DNA from: JACKCR01 sp041390305
Lineage (GTDB): Bacteria > Eisenbacteria > RBG-16-71-46 > CAIMUX01
DNA: 64,000 nt
Assembly (NCBI GenBank): GCA_041390305.1
Contig: JAWKQE010000001.1
Location: 310,001-374,000, forward strand
Direction of reading: 5' to 3'
Part shown: one piece after another, positions 9,274 to 17,434 of the stretch
How positions within the stretch are numbered: position 1 is the first letter of the stretch
Layout: the number at the start of each line of letters is the position of its first letter
Notes under the pieces: generated by a model
Seen by the model: the letters and a program-made list of their open reading frames with translations, nothing else
What the model was told of the DNA's origin: nothing
The model's database searches: none
Translations under genes and position numbers: made by a program

Positions 9274-9813
9274 GTGATCCGATCCCTCGAGCAGTTGTAC
9301 GCACTGGTCGCACGCGTGACTCGTCGTCTCGACCAGGTCCACGCGGGCCGTCTCCAATGCCGACGCGGGTGCAGTGACTGCTGCGTCGATGGTCTCACCG
9401 TGTTTCAGGTCGAGGCGGACTACATCCGCCGCCATCATTCCGCCCTCCTGGAAGGAGGAGTACCTGCCCCGGCCGGTCGATGTGCCTTTCTCGACGACGA
9501 GGGTGGGTGCCGGATCTATGAGCATCGTCCGTATGTCTGTCGGACGCAGGGGTATCCCCTTCGCTGGACGGAGGAGTCAAACTCGGGGGAGGAGGTCTGG
9601 GAGATGCGGGACATCTGCCCGCTCAATGATCAGGGGACGCCGGTCGTCGACCTGGGGGCGGAGGATTGCTGGTCCCTGGGCCCGGCCGAAGCGCGTCTTC
9701 GTCGGCTCCAGATCGAGCATGCCCGTCGCTCCGGCAGTCCGGAGGATGACGCGGTTTCCGAGAGAGTCGCTCTGCGGGCGCTGTTTCGGACTTCGGAAGG
9801 CGGTTCCAGGTGA
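9274..9813 (+). CDS. YkgJ-type cysteine cluster protein
   Basis: The protein (179 residues) carries the YkgJ/UPF0153 cysteine set: CRRGCSDCCVDG near residue 30, CAFLDDEGGCRIYEHRPYVC near 70-90, then RTQGYPL and a late CPLND. The family is thought to bind an iron-sulfur cluster or zinc, with unknown function. The start is a GTG at 9274. Its stop overlaps the Nudix start by four bases (GTGA), so the two are translationally coupled, perhaps a small stress or nucleotide-sanitation unit. Confidence 0.85.
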   Translation: MIRSLEQLYALVARVTRRLDQVHAGRLQCRRGCSDCCVDGLTVFQVEADYIRRHHSALLEGGVPAPAGRCAFLDDEGGCRIYEHRPYVCRTQGYPLRWTEESNSGEEVWEMRDICPLNDQGTPVVDLGAEDCWSLGPAEARLRRLQIEHARRSGSPEDDAVSERVALRALFRTSEGGSR

Positions 9814-10277
9814 GGGCGCCCGATAGCGACGCCGGCGTTCGCGTGTTCGGTAAGGCGTATGCGGGAGTGGAGTATCGTCCACGCCCCGCCGTCTACGCTC
9901 TGATCGACAGAGGGGACGGTAGGATCGCCATCATGCGGGTGAACGGCCAGGCCTTCCTCCCGGGCGGAGGCGCGGAATCCGGTGAATCCTGGGAGGAGAC
10001 GATCCGCCGGGAGGTGCTGGAGGAGATGGGTTGGGCGATCCACTCGCTCGAGCCCCTCATGAGAACGACCGAGTTCCTCCAACCGACCCCCGTTCGGACA
10101 GCGACGCGAATCGACGCGACGTTCGTACGGGCGGCGTTGGCGGAGCGGGTCGCGGATCCGATCGAGGACGACCATTTCCTCGACTGGCTCGATCCAGCGG
10201 ATGCGTCGGAGATCCTCACCCATCGGAGCCATTCCTGGCTTGCGGCGCTGTTGGCCGAGAACCGTCTGGACGGGTGA
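9810..10277 (+). CDS. Nudix hydrolase
   Basis: The 155-residue protein contains a complete Nudix box beginning GGGAESGESWEETIRREVLE and closing EEMGW, matching Gx5Ex7REUxEExGU, so the metal-binding glutamates are present. The beta-strand before it (AVYALIDRGDGRIAIMRV) and FLPGG are typical. It should hydrolyse a nucleoside diphosphate linked to another group; the substrate cannot be told. GTG 9810 overlaps the stop of the YkgJ gene. The STAS gene follows after 79 bases. Confidence 0.9.
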   Translation: MRAPDSDAGVRVFGKAYAGVEYRPRPAVYALIDRGDGRIAIMRVNGQAFLPGGGAESGESWEETIRREVLEEMGWAIHSLEPLMRTTEFLQPTPVRTATRIDATFVRAALAERVADPIEDDHFLDWLDPADASEILTHRSHSWLAALLAENRLDG

Positions 10278-10356
10278 GTCTGGATCGAGATCCCGGGCCC
10301 CTTGTGGCAGAATCCAGGTGGAAGGTGTTCGCGTAGGCCCGGCCGGGGAGGGAGTC

Positions 10357-10695
10357 ATGGCTTTCGAGGTGCATGTCGACGAAGAGAACGACGTGATCGT
10401 TCTCCATCTGCACGGTGCCCTCGATCACGAGGCGACCGAGTTCCCCTCCGAAGTGAGGCGTGCCGTCCTGACCGGCAAGCCGCTGGTCGTCGATCTGAGC
10501 GCGATCGCGTCGGTCCAATCGATGGGGATCGGGATGCTGGTCGAGGGCTTCAAGGTCTCGAAGGAGGCAGGCCGGCGGATCGTGTTCGTCGGTGCACGTC
10601 CGCAGGTGCGTGCCGTGCTCAATCACACGAAGCTCGATACGATCTTCGAACTGATCGACTCCATCGACGATGCGTTCGATCTACTGAGACGCTAG
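10357..10695 (+). CDS. STAS-domain anti-sigma factor antagonist
   Basis: A single STAS domain of 112 residues: VIVLHLHGALDHEATEF, then LVVDLSAIASVQSMGIGMLV, which has the SpoIIAA-like DLS...(S/D)SxG core with a phosphorylatable Ser in SVQSMG. Such proteins bind and titrate anti-sigma kinases in partner-switching. No RsbW-type kinase is adjacent, so the partner must lie elsewhere, although the end of a hybrid kinase gene lies convergently 51 bases away. ATG 10357 follows GGGGAGGGAG. Length is normal. Confidence 0.85.
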   Translation: MAFEVHVDEENDVIVLHLHGALDHEATEFPSEVRRAVLTGKPLVVDLSAIASVQSMGIGMLVEGFKVSKEAGRRIVFVGARPQVRAVLNHTKLDTIFELIDSIDDAFDLLRR

Positions 10696-10745
10696 CGACG
10701 ACGGATTCTCTCGATGGACCGCCGCGGGCTGTCGGCGGCGCGGGC

Positions 10746-12551
10746 TCACGCCGCGTCTTCGAGATGAATCTGCTCCTGGACGATCGGTTCCAGCCTCTCG
10801 AACCAGGACCTCAGCTCCTCCAACTGCTCCTCACAGCGGTCCACTTCCTGTCCACGGGCGGCATGCTCGAGAGCGAGAGCCTGCGCGCCCATGCGCACCG
10901 CTCCGACGAGCGCGGCGGTGGACTTGAGGCTGTGCGCTTCCCGCTCGAGCCCCTCGAAGTCGCGGCCGGTCAGGGCGGCCCGCATCCGCTCCAGGGACGG
11001 CGGCGTGTTTCGGAGGAAGCTCTTGAGGAACCTCGAAACGGCGCCCCGTCGACCGAGGTTCTCCAGCTTGCGCAGGTTGTCGAGAGCGTTGAGTTCGAGC
11101 GTCGGAGTGCCGTGCTTGGACACGTCCTTCGCGCGCAGTGGCTCTGTCTCCCGGCCGGGACGACACCAATGAGCGATGGTCCGGCGGAGCTCGGCCAGGG
11201 TGTAGGGCTTGCTCAGGAACCCATCCATGCCGGCGGAGAGACTGCGCTCCCGATCCTCGCGCATCGCGTTCGCGGTCACGGCGACGACGGGCGTACGCTT
11301 TCTGTCGCCCCCTTCTTCGATCCTCCTCATCTCCGCCACGGCGCCGAACCCGTCGAGGACGGGCATCTGGCAATCGAGCAGCACGACGTCGAACTCACGC
11401 TGGGAGAAGATGTCCACGGCTTCCCGCCCGTTGGCCGCCATCACACACTCACATCCGAGTAGGTCGAGCATCTCCTGTGCGACTTCGCGGTTGATCTCGT
11501 TGTCCTCCGCGACGAGCACGCGGAACCCGAGAGGGGAGATCTTTCCGGAGTTTCGCTTGGGGGACGTGACGAGAGAGCTCTCCTCCTCGGCCGACGCCCG
11601 CGGCAACGGAAGCTCGAACCAGAAGCAGGAGCCGCGTCCGAGCTGGCTCTCGACGCCGATCCGCCCGCCCATCTGCTCCACGATCTGGCGGGCGATGGCG
11701 AGTCCCAGCCCGGTTCCACCGAACTCCCGGGTCGTCGAGGAATCTGCCTGCGCGAACGACTCGAAGACCCGATCGACCTTTTCCGGCGCGAGTCCGATCC
11801 CCGTATCCGTGACCGAGAATCTGACGGTCTCCGTCGCGCCGGGGAGGGTCGGCGCGGTGGAAGGTGCCTCTACCTCGACTTCGACGCGGCCTTGCGCAGT
11901 GAACTTGATTCCGTTGCCGATCAGGTTCATCAGGACCTGACGGATCCGAAGGGGGTCGCCGATCCATCCGTCGACCCATTCCGCGGAGTAGTCGACCGTG
12001 AGTTCGATCCCTTTGGACGTCGCGCGTTCGGTCAGGAGGTCGACCGTACTCTGGACCGTGTCGCGAAGCGTGAACGGGACGGACTCGAGTGTGAGCTTTC
12101 CGGCTTCGATCTTCGAGAAGTCGAGGATATCGTCGATGATCGTGAGGAGGGACCGTGCGGACTTTCGCACCGTGTCCACGAGCCGGGACTGTCTCGGTGC
12201 GAGTTCGGTTCGTGCGAGCAGCTCGACCATCCCGAGAATGCCGTTCATCGGCGTGCGGATCTCGTGACTCATGTTGGCGAGGAAGGCGCTCTTGGCGGAG
12301 TTCGCCGCGTCGGCGCGGTCGCGGGCCTCGGTCAGGTCCTTGTTGAACCGCTCGAGATCCTGCAGTGCCCGTTCCAGAGCCGCGGTCCGCTCGTGGACCT
12401 TGTGCTCGAGATCGACCGCGGTCTGGAAGATCGCGAACGAAGTCCCCTGGACGTTCGTGCTCTGCTCGACCCGATCCATCAGGGCGTCGTTGACCTTCCT
12501 GAGTCGGGCGATCTCAGCTTCGAGACGTGCGATGTCCGGCCGGTCGTTCAC
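10746..12551 (-). CDS. Cytoplasmic hybrid histidine kinase (coiled coil-HisKA-HATPase-REC-HPt)
   Basis: The 601-residue kinase has no membrane segment. Order: coiled coil (1-90), HisKA with His96 in NMSHEIRTPMNG, HATPase with N box NLIGNGIKF, DTGIGL and GTGLGLAIA, a receiver with Asp393 in LLDCQMPVLDG and Lys in LSKPYT, and an HPt domain with His540 in REAHSLKSTAALVG. All phosphorelay residues are present. It starts at GTG 12551, five bases after the FIST gene, and is the last gene of the seven-gene minus-strand operon. FIST/NosP proteins are known in other bacteria to bind NO through heme and control a partner hybrid kinase, so this kinase is the likely FIST partner. Confidence 0.9.
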   Translation of the reverse strand: MNDRPDIARLEAEIARLRKVNDALMDRVEQSTNVQGTSFAIFQTAVDLEHKVHERTAALERALQDLERFNKDLTEARDRADAANSAKSAFLANMSHEIRTPMNGILGMVELLARTELAPRQSRLVDTVRKSARSLLTIIDDILDFSKIEAGKLTLESVPFTLRDTVQSTVDLLTERATSKGIELTVDYSAEWVDGWIGDPLRIRQVLMNLIGNGIKFTAQGRVEVEVEAPSTAPTLPGATETVRFSVTDTGIGLAPEKVDRVFESFAQADSSTTREFGGTGLGLAIARQIVEQMGGRIGVESQLGRGSCFWFELPLPRASAEEESSLVTSPKRNSGKISPLGFRVLVAEDNEINREVAQEMLDLLGCECVMAANGREAVDIFSQREFDVVLLDCQMPVLDGFGAVAEMRRIEEGGDRKRTPVVAVTANAMREDRERSLSAGMDGFLSKPYTLAELRRTIAHWCRPGRETEPLRAKDVSKHGTPTLELNALDNLRKLENLGRRGAVSRFLKSFLRNTPPSLERMRAALTGRDFEGLEREAHSLKSTAALVGAVRMGAQALALEHAARGQEVDRCEEQLEELRSWFERLEPIVQEQIHLEDAA

Positions 12552-12556
12552 GAGAC

Positions 12557-13708
12557 CTACGCAGCCTTCCTGGGGCCGATGGCGACACCGGTGAGAGTCT
12601 GGTTCACGTGCACCGCGTTGTACTGCTCGCCGTAGGACGTGAATCCGACGACGTGGTTCTTCCGTAGGATCTCGTCGAGAGCGCTCCTCACGTCCGTTGC
12701 TTCCGCCTCGACGCGCCGGAAGAGGCAGTCGCATCCGATGATCAGGTCCGGGTCACCGACGCGATCCCGCAGTCCGTCGAGCGACTCCTCGAGATTGGCG
12801 ACCATGTCCACCCCCTCGGCCAGGCGGAGAACGACGCCCTGGTCGATCGCACAGGCGAACTCGATCGAGCCGTCCGGGTGGTGCTGCATGATCGACCGGA
12901 CGAAGTACTCGCCGCCCATCTGAACGACCACCGGATGACACGCGAACACCGTCGAGCCGAGCGATTCCTCCGGAATCCCGAGGTGGCGGGCGTAGGCCTC
13001 CGTGGCACGCTCGCCGTCGATCTCGTACACCAGCCGCCGGCTCGGATCCGATCCCGTCACGACGAGTCTCTGTCCGCTCGACACGAAGTGCTGGGTCCGG
13101 AACACTGCGAAGGACCGGTTCGTGTGGACGAGAGTGAGGACGGCGCGCTTGGTGGCGAATGTTCCCCCGTGGAAGACCCAGCTCGCCTGGAACGCTCCTC
13201 CGTCGCCCGCGGAGCCTCCGAAGAGCTGGATGTCTCCGAGAGAGGGGTGGATCGCGGCGACGACCGGTTCCTCCTTCCGACTCATGCCATCGACGAGAAG
13301 GAAGGCGAACGTGTTGAGTCCGCTCGCGCCGGGAATCCGGGACTCCATCCGGCGGCGCACCTCCGTGGCGGCGCCGACCCCATCGCGATACTCGAAGTCG
13401 TCGATGCCGTCGATGACACCGACCTCGACGTCGAAGTCGTCCGCGGGAAGCGCGAATCCGGAGACTCCACCGCGCTGGTACCCGTCGGGGGAGATCTCGC
13501 CGGCGGTCGTGCAGCCGATGACGGGGACGTTTCCGAAGTTCTCCGCGATCGCCTCGGCCGCCTCGTCCCGGTCGTAATCCGGTGAGAGGAACAGCGCGAC
13601 GAGGGCCGGCCCCTGGAACGGGATCTGCCCTGCGACGTCAGCAATGGCGTCACGTGCGGACGTAGCGTGCGAAAGGAACCGAGCGATGTTCGTCGACGAG
13701 TCGTTCAT
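12557..13708 (-). CDS. FIST-domain sensor protein (NosP-like)
   Basis: The 383-residue protein has FIST N and C domains: GPALVALFLSPDYDRDEAAE and VIGCTTAGEISPDGYQRGG in the N-terminal half, QLFGGSAGDGGAFQASWVF in the middle and VVGFTSYGEQYNAVHVN at the C-terminal end. FIST proteins are intracellular ligand sensors; members called NosP bind heme and nitric oxide and inhibit a histidine kinase. No signal peptide is seen. The gene abuts the TonB receptor gene with no spacing and ends five bases before the hybrid kinase. Heme binding cannot be read from sequence alone. Confidence 0.85.
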   Translation of the reverse strand: MNDSSTNIARFLSHATSARDAIADVAGQIPFQGPALVALFLSPDYDRDEAAEAIAENFGNVPVIGCTTAGEISPDGYQRGGVSGFALPADDFDVEVGVIDGIDDFEYRDGVGAATEVRRRMESRIPGASGLNTFAFLLVDGMSRKEEPVVAAIHPSLGDIQLFGGSAGDGGAFQASWVFHGGTFATKRAVLTLVHTNRSFAVFRTQHFVSSGQRLVVTGSDPSRRLVYEIDGERATEAYARHLGIPEESLGSTVFACHPVVVQMGGEYFVRSIMQHHPDGSIEFACAIDQGVVLRLAEGVDMVANLEESLDGLRDRVGDPDLIIGCDCLFRRVEAEATDVRSALDEILRKNHVVGFTSYGEQYNAVHVNQTLTGVAIGPRKAA

Positions 13709-15706
13709 CTAGAACCCCCACGTGAATCGGCCATAGACGTTTCGTTGGACTTCCTGAGCGAGCTCCCAGTTCCAGGAAGCGAACTCCGCGTGGCTCTCCT
13801 CGAACAGGTTCTGCACACCCACGCTCGCCTGGAGCGAGGGAACCGGTCGCCAACCGAGCCGGAGATCGAAGCGAGCATAGGAGTCGACTTGGAGCGTCTC
13901 GATCTCGTCCACGTAGTAGAGCGTCGAGTCGACCTGCCAGGTCGGTGTCAGATCGTAGAGCGCACGAAGGTTGGCCTTGAACGGAACGACGTGGTACTCG
14001 GACTGCGTGACGAGGTCCGCTCCCGTTGTTTCGGTCCGGTTCACGGGTTTGTCGTAGCGCGCATAGCTCGCTCCGCTCACGAGGCGGAGCTTTTCCGTCG
14101 GATTCCACCGGAGTTCCGTCTCGATACCGCGAACGGTGATTCGCACGTTGTTGGTCAGGTGGAGCTCCGTCTCGATCCGGATCGGATCGGTCTTGAACGA
14201 CGGATCACCGACGATGCTGCCCCTCAGGTCCTCGTAGTCGTTGATGAACGCAGCGACGTCGACACTGAGGTCAGACCGCGGTTGGGACCGGTAGCCGAGT
14301 TCGAGTGCGATCAGTTCCTCGGACCGGAACCCCTCGGTGCCTGTGGCCCACACTTCGACCGGCAGTCCCTCAGCCTCGGTCGAGTAGACGAGGAAGCGCC
14401 CATCGTTGTCGATGAGGGAGGGTGTCCGGATGGCACGCGCCGCCGAGGCCCAGAGTCGATGATGCTCACTTGCCCGCCAGAGCAGTCTCGCATTCGGCTG
14501 CCACTCCACGCCCGCCGATGAGTAGGAGTTGTCCTCGAACTTCACACCGGCGGTGACGGTCAGGTCCGGCGTGAGAAGGGGGAACTGATCCTGGGCGAAT
14601 CCGCTCATGATGTCGTGGTCGGCGCGCTCGTCGTCGAAGACGAGCCAGTGAGTGCTCTTCACCTCGTCGGTGATCCAGCGCTGCCCGAAGCCGAAGATGA
14701 GTTCATGAGAGCGCAGCGTCCAACCGGACTCGACCTCGAGATCCACCGTGGACGACGAGTAGTCGATGACTCCGTAGTCCCGAGAGTCCTCCACCCAGTA
14801 TCCCGAGAACGAGACGTGTCCACTCCGGCCGTACCGGTGGACGGCGCGGCCATGGAGCGAGCTGTTCTGCGTCTGATACTCCACGTCCAGAGTCTGGAGG
14901 GGGATCGTCCCCGTCGCGAAACGGAGTTGAGACGTGCCGGCGCTGCCGTCGCCGTACCGCGCCTGCAGGGAGAACTCCGTTCTGGGGCTGAGATCGAAGT
15001 CCCAGCGGGTCTGGGCCTGCACCGCCTCCGCCGCGTCCGAGAGGATGAAGGCGCCTGCGCCCGGTGACGCCGATCGCTCGCGGTAGAGAGTGGTGACGCG
15101 CATGTCCATGCCGTTCGCGAGCCGGGTACTGACCCGTGCCTCCGCCAGCCCGCCGCTCGATCCCGAGACGGCCGCCAAGGTCACTCCATCGTCTCCCGAG
15201 GCGCGGCGCGTGATGATGTTGATGACACCGTTGACGGCGTTGGAGCCCCAGAGGCTCGCGCCGGGTCCGCGAATCACTTCGATCCGATCGATGTCATCGA
15301 GGGAGATGTCGACCATGTCCCACTCGACACCGCCGAAGAACGGCGTGTAGATGCTCCGTCCGTCCATCAGCACGAGGAGCTTGTTCGAGAAGCGTCCGAG
15401 GAACCCGCGCGCGGACACGGCCCACTTGTTCGCGTCGATCTGCGCGACGTCGATCCCGGGTGCCATACGAAGCGCCTCGGGGACGGAGAGTGCCCCGGCT
15501 CTTCTCATGTCCTCCGCCGTGATGACGGTGACGGCCGCGGCAGCGTCGAGCCATCGCTCTTCCTGCCTGGACACCGAAGTGACCTCGACCCGCATCAGTT
15601 CCTCGATGCTGAGATTGGACAGGTCGGCCACATCGGACGCGCTACTCGTGCTCCAGCACGTCGCGGCTCCGATGACCCATCCGACGAGCGCGTGACTCGT
15701 TCTCAT
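13709..15706 (-). CDS. TonB-dependent outer-membrane receptor
   Basis: The 665-residue receptor has a short signal peptide (MRTSHALVGWVIGAATC), a DxxLSIEELMRVEVTSVS lead, and a plug with AVTVITAEDMRRAGALSVPE, ALRMAPGIDVAQID and IRGPGASLWGSNAVNGVINI. A 22-strand-type barrel follows, ending in VYGRFTWGF with the C-terminal Phe used by Bam. ATG 15706 overlaps the YfiR-like stop by four bases; the longer ORF upstream runs through that gene and is rejected. Sitting between a YfiR-like protein and FIST/kinase genes, it may work as a signal receptor rather than only an importer. Its substrate is unknown. Confidence 0.9.
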   Translation of the reverse strand: MRTSHALVGWVIGAATCWSTSSASDVADLSNLSIEELMRVEVTSVSRQEERWLDAAAAVTVITAEDMRRAGALSVPEALRMAPGIDVAQIDANKWAVSARGFLGRFSNKLLVLMDGRSIYTPFFGGVEWDMVDISLDDIDRIEVIRGPGASLWGSNAVNGVINIITRRASGDDGVTLAAVSGSSGGLAEARVSTRLANGMDMRVTTLYRERSASPGAGAFILSDAAEAVQAQTRWDFDLSPRTEFSLQARYGDGSAGTSQLRFATGTIPLQTLDVEYQTQNSSLHGRAVHRYGRSGHVSFSGYWVEDSRDYGVIDYSSSTVDLEVESGWTLRSHELIFGFGQRWITDEVKSTHWLVFDDERADHDIMSGFAQDQFPLLTPDLTVTAGVKFEDNSYSSAGVEWQPNARLLWRASEHHRLWASAARAIRTPSLIDNDGRFLVYSTEAEGLPVEVWATGTEGFRSEELIALELGYRSQPRSDLSVDVAAFINDYEDLRGSIVGDPSFKTDPIRIETELHLTNNVRITVRGIETELRWNPTEKLRLVSGASYARYDKPVNRTETTGADLVTQSEYHVVPFKANLRALYDLTPTWQVDSTLYYVDEIETLQVDSYARFDLRLGWRPVPSLQASVGVQNLFEESHAEFASWNWELAQEVQRNVYGRFTWGF

Positions 15707-16353
15707 GTTCCTTCCCCCACGACCCGCGCCAGATCCAGGAGCTGCGAACTGATCCGCAGTCCCCTGGCATCTGCATTCTTGCGGTTGATTTCGAAGCGAA
15801 CGTTGTTTCCAGAGATGTAGAAGCCGACGATGCCATTGAGTGCGGCGTGGCCCGGAATCTCGCTCGTGACGAGAATCGGTCCTGAGCCGAGCTGTTCGGT
15901 CCAAGCGGTTGCCGACTCGGTGTTCTGCGCGGCCAGGAAGACGATGTCGACGTCCTCCCCCTCGCCGATCGAGACGACGTCGGGAGATCTGTGGACGGCG
16001 AACGTCCTCCCCAGGACGGTCTTGCCCGAAAAGGCCTGGTCGAGGAGCGGACCGAAGGGATCGTTTCCGATCACCCACACGTCGAAGACGGCGTCCGGAG
16101 CCTCGGCCGACGGCCAGTCGATGAACTGAGGTAGATTGACGAGGTAGGCCGCCTTCACGGCGTACTCCCGGTCGTGATCGGACGCGGGGTCGCCCGCGAT
16201 CGACCCACCGAAGGGCAAGGCGGAGAGGAACAGCCCGCCGATCGATGCGAGAAGGATGTGTGTCGCGGTTCCCGTCCCGGCCAGACGACGCACGAGACCG
16301 CGACGGGACATGCCCGCTCCGTTCGGTCGCTGTCCGTTACGGCCCACTGACAT
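15703..16353 (-). CDS. YfiR-like (DUF4154) periplasmic protein
   Basis: After a hydrophobic leader (HILLASIGGLFLSALPFGGS) comes the DUF4154/YfiR core: EYAVKAAYLVNLPQFIDWP, FDVWVIGNDPFGPLL, VDIVFLAAQ, then GIVGFYISGNNVRFEINRKN near the C-terminus. In Pseudomonas YfiR binds the periplasmic part of YfiN, which has a CHASE8 domain, and represses it. Here a CHASE8-type kinase heads the same operon, so a similar periplasmic contact is likely. ATG 16353 overlaps the preceding stop (TGATG); ATG 16311 is an alternative that gives a shorter leader. It ends four bases inside the TonB receptor gene. Confidence 0.85.
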   Translation of the reverse strand: MSVGRNGQRPNGAGMSRRGLVRRLAGTGTATHILLASIGGLFLSALPFGGSIAGDPASDHDREYAVKAAYLVNLPQFIDWPSAEAPDAVFDVWVIGNDPFGPLLDQAFSGKTVLGRTFAVHRSPDVVSIGEGEDVDIVFLAAQNTESATAWTEQLGSGPILVTSEIPGHAALNGIVGFYISGNNVRFEINRKNADARGLRISSQLLDLARVVGEGT

Positions 16354-16856
16354 CAGGCGACCTGCTTCGCATCCTCTTCCGAAGGCAGGACGACCAGGCA
16401 AGAGAGCCCGCCCTCCTCCGGGATTGCGGCGCGGATGGAACCACCGTGTCGACGAACGATCGACGCACAGATCGGACGGTCGAGGTCGAGGGCGTCGGAG
16501 TGATGGGCGATGTCACTGACCGAGAAGATCTCGAAGTAGTGCTCGAGAGAGTCCGCTTCGGGCGACGCGCCGGCGTCGGAAACCGTGATGACCGCGCTCT
16601 GGTCCTGCGCCTCCAGCCGCACCTGTACGGGTCGGTCGGACGGGCTGCGCCGGGCTGCCTGTTCCAGAAGGATCCCCAGTGCCTGACGGAGGAGCGGTTC
16701 CTGCGCGGCGATTGCGACATCCTCTCCTTCGTACTCCAGTTGTGCGCCGGCAACCCTCGTACGCACTCGATCGATTTCGGACCGTACGACCGCCCCGAGA
16801 TCGAGTCGCGTGCGGTCGAGGGGCGTGTTCTCGGACTGCTGCTGGAAGAGGAACAT
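16353..16856 (-). CDS. Degenerate histidine-kinase ATPase domain (split from the upstream REC-HisKA gene)
   Basis: This 167-residue frame is in register with the upstream REC-HisKA gene and separated from it only by TAA TCG ATG. It continues as a dimerisation helix (FQQQSENTPLDRTRLDLGAV) and an HATPase-like fold. The N box reads LLRQALGILLEQAARRSP with no Asn, the G1 region is VSDAGASPEAD, and the G2 lid GTGLGL is missing (LDLDRPICASIVRRHGGS), so ATP binding is doubtful. It may be a pseudo-ATPase or the tail of a kinase broken by a nonsense mutation. No Shine-Dalgarno precedes ATG 16856, though coupling across a three-base gap is possible. Confidence 0.6.
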   Translation of the reverse strand: MFLFQQQSENTPLDRTRLDLGAVVRSEIDRVRTRVAGAQLEYEGEDVAIAAQEPLLRQALGILLEQAARRSPSDRPVQVRLEAQDQSAVITVSDAGASPEADSLEHYFEIFSVSDIAHHSDALDLDRPICASIVRRHGGSIRAAIPEEGGLSCLVVLPSEEDAKQVA

Positions 16857-16859
16857 CGA

Positions 16860-17417
16860 TTACTCGAAGATCGTCTGCAGCCGCTGGGCTCCGCTCAGGA
16901 TGATCCCGAGAAGGTCGCCGCGCGTTTCGTCCGAATCGAACGTGCGATCGTCTTCCAGGAGTTGAGCCGAGGAGAGAATGTGGGCCAACGGCGTCCTGGT
17001 CTCGTGGGCGAGCAGGGTGATGAGCGTGGACTTCATCTGGCCCACTTCCTCCGCGAAGCTGAGCCTCAGGAAGACCCGGATCTTGGCCAGGAACTCGTAC
17101 GGATCGAACGGCTTCGTCACGTAGTCGTCCGCTCCCACCTGGTAGCCACGCAGGCGCTCGGAGGGAAGTGCCTTCGCCGATACGAGAAGTACCTTGATGA
17201 AGGGGTCCCGGGCCTTGAGGCGCTCGCAAGTTTCGTAGCCGTCGAGCTCCGGCATCATGATGTCGAGCACGACGAGGTCTGGTTTCGATTCCGCCGCCCG
17301 ATCGAGCGCCTCGCGTCCGTTGCACGCGAAGCAGACGTCGAACTCGTCGCCGAGAATCTCGGCGATGATCTCGCGGTTCATCGGGTCGTCGTCGACCGCA
17401 AGAATGCGTTTCTTCAA
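16860..17417 (-). CDS. Receiver-HisKA protein, kinase truncated by an in-frame stop
   Basis: The start is TTG 17417 after AGGGAGAGCC. Residues 1-120 form a receiver: ILAVDDDPMNREI, Asp52 in LVVLDIMMPELDG, Ser/Lys in LLVSAKA and VTKPFD. A HisKA helix pair follows with His138 in LLAHETRTPLAHI. The frame then stops at TAA 16862-16860 after QRLQTIFE, exactly where a kinase would run on into its ATPase domain, and that domain lies in the same frame directly downstream. The product could act as a phosphorelay intermediate if His138 is phosphorylated in trans. The gene lies 17 bases after the CHASE8-type kinase. Confidence 0.75.
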   Translation of the reverse strand: MKKRILAVDDDPMNREIIAEILGDEFDVCFACNGREALDRAAESKPDLVVLDIMMPELDGYETCERLKARDPFIKVLLVSAKALPSERLRGYQVGADDYVTKPFDPYEFLAKIRVFLRLSFAEEVGQMKSTLITLLAHETRTPLAHILSSAQLLEDDRTFDSDETRGDLLGIILSGAQRLQTIFE

Positions 17418-17434
17418 GGTGGCTCTCCCTTGCC

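Noticed and set aside
13709..16078. 789-codon version of the TonB receptor.
   Set aside because: The extra N-terminus is the YfiR-like gene read in another frame; the signal peptide begins at 15706.
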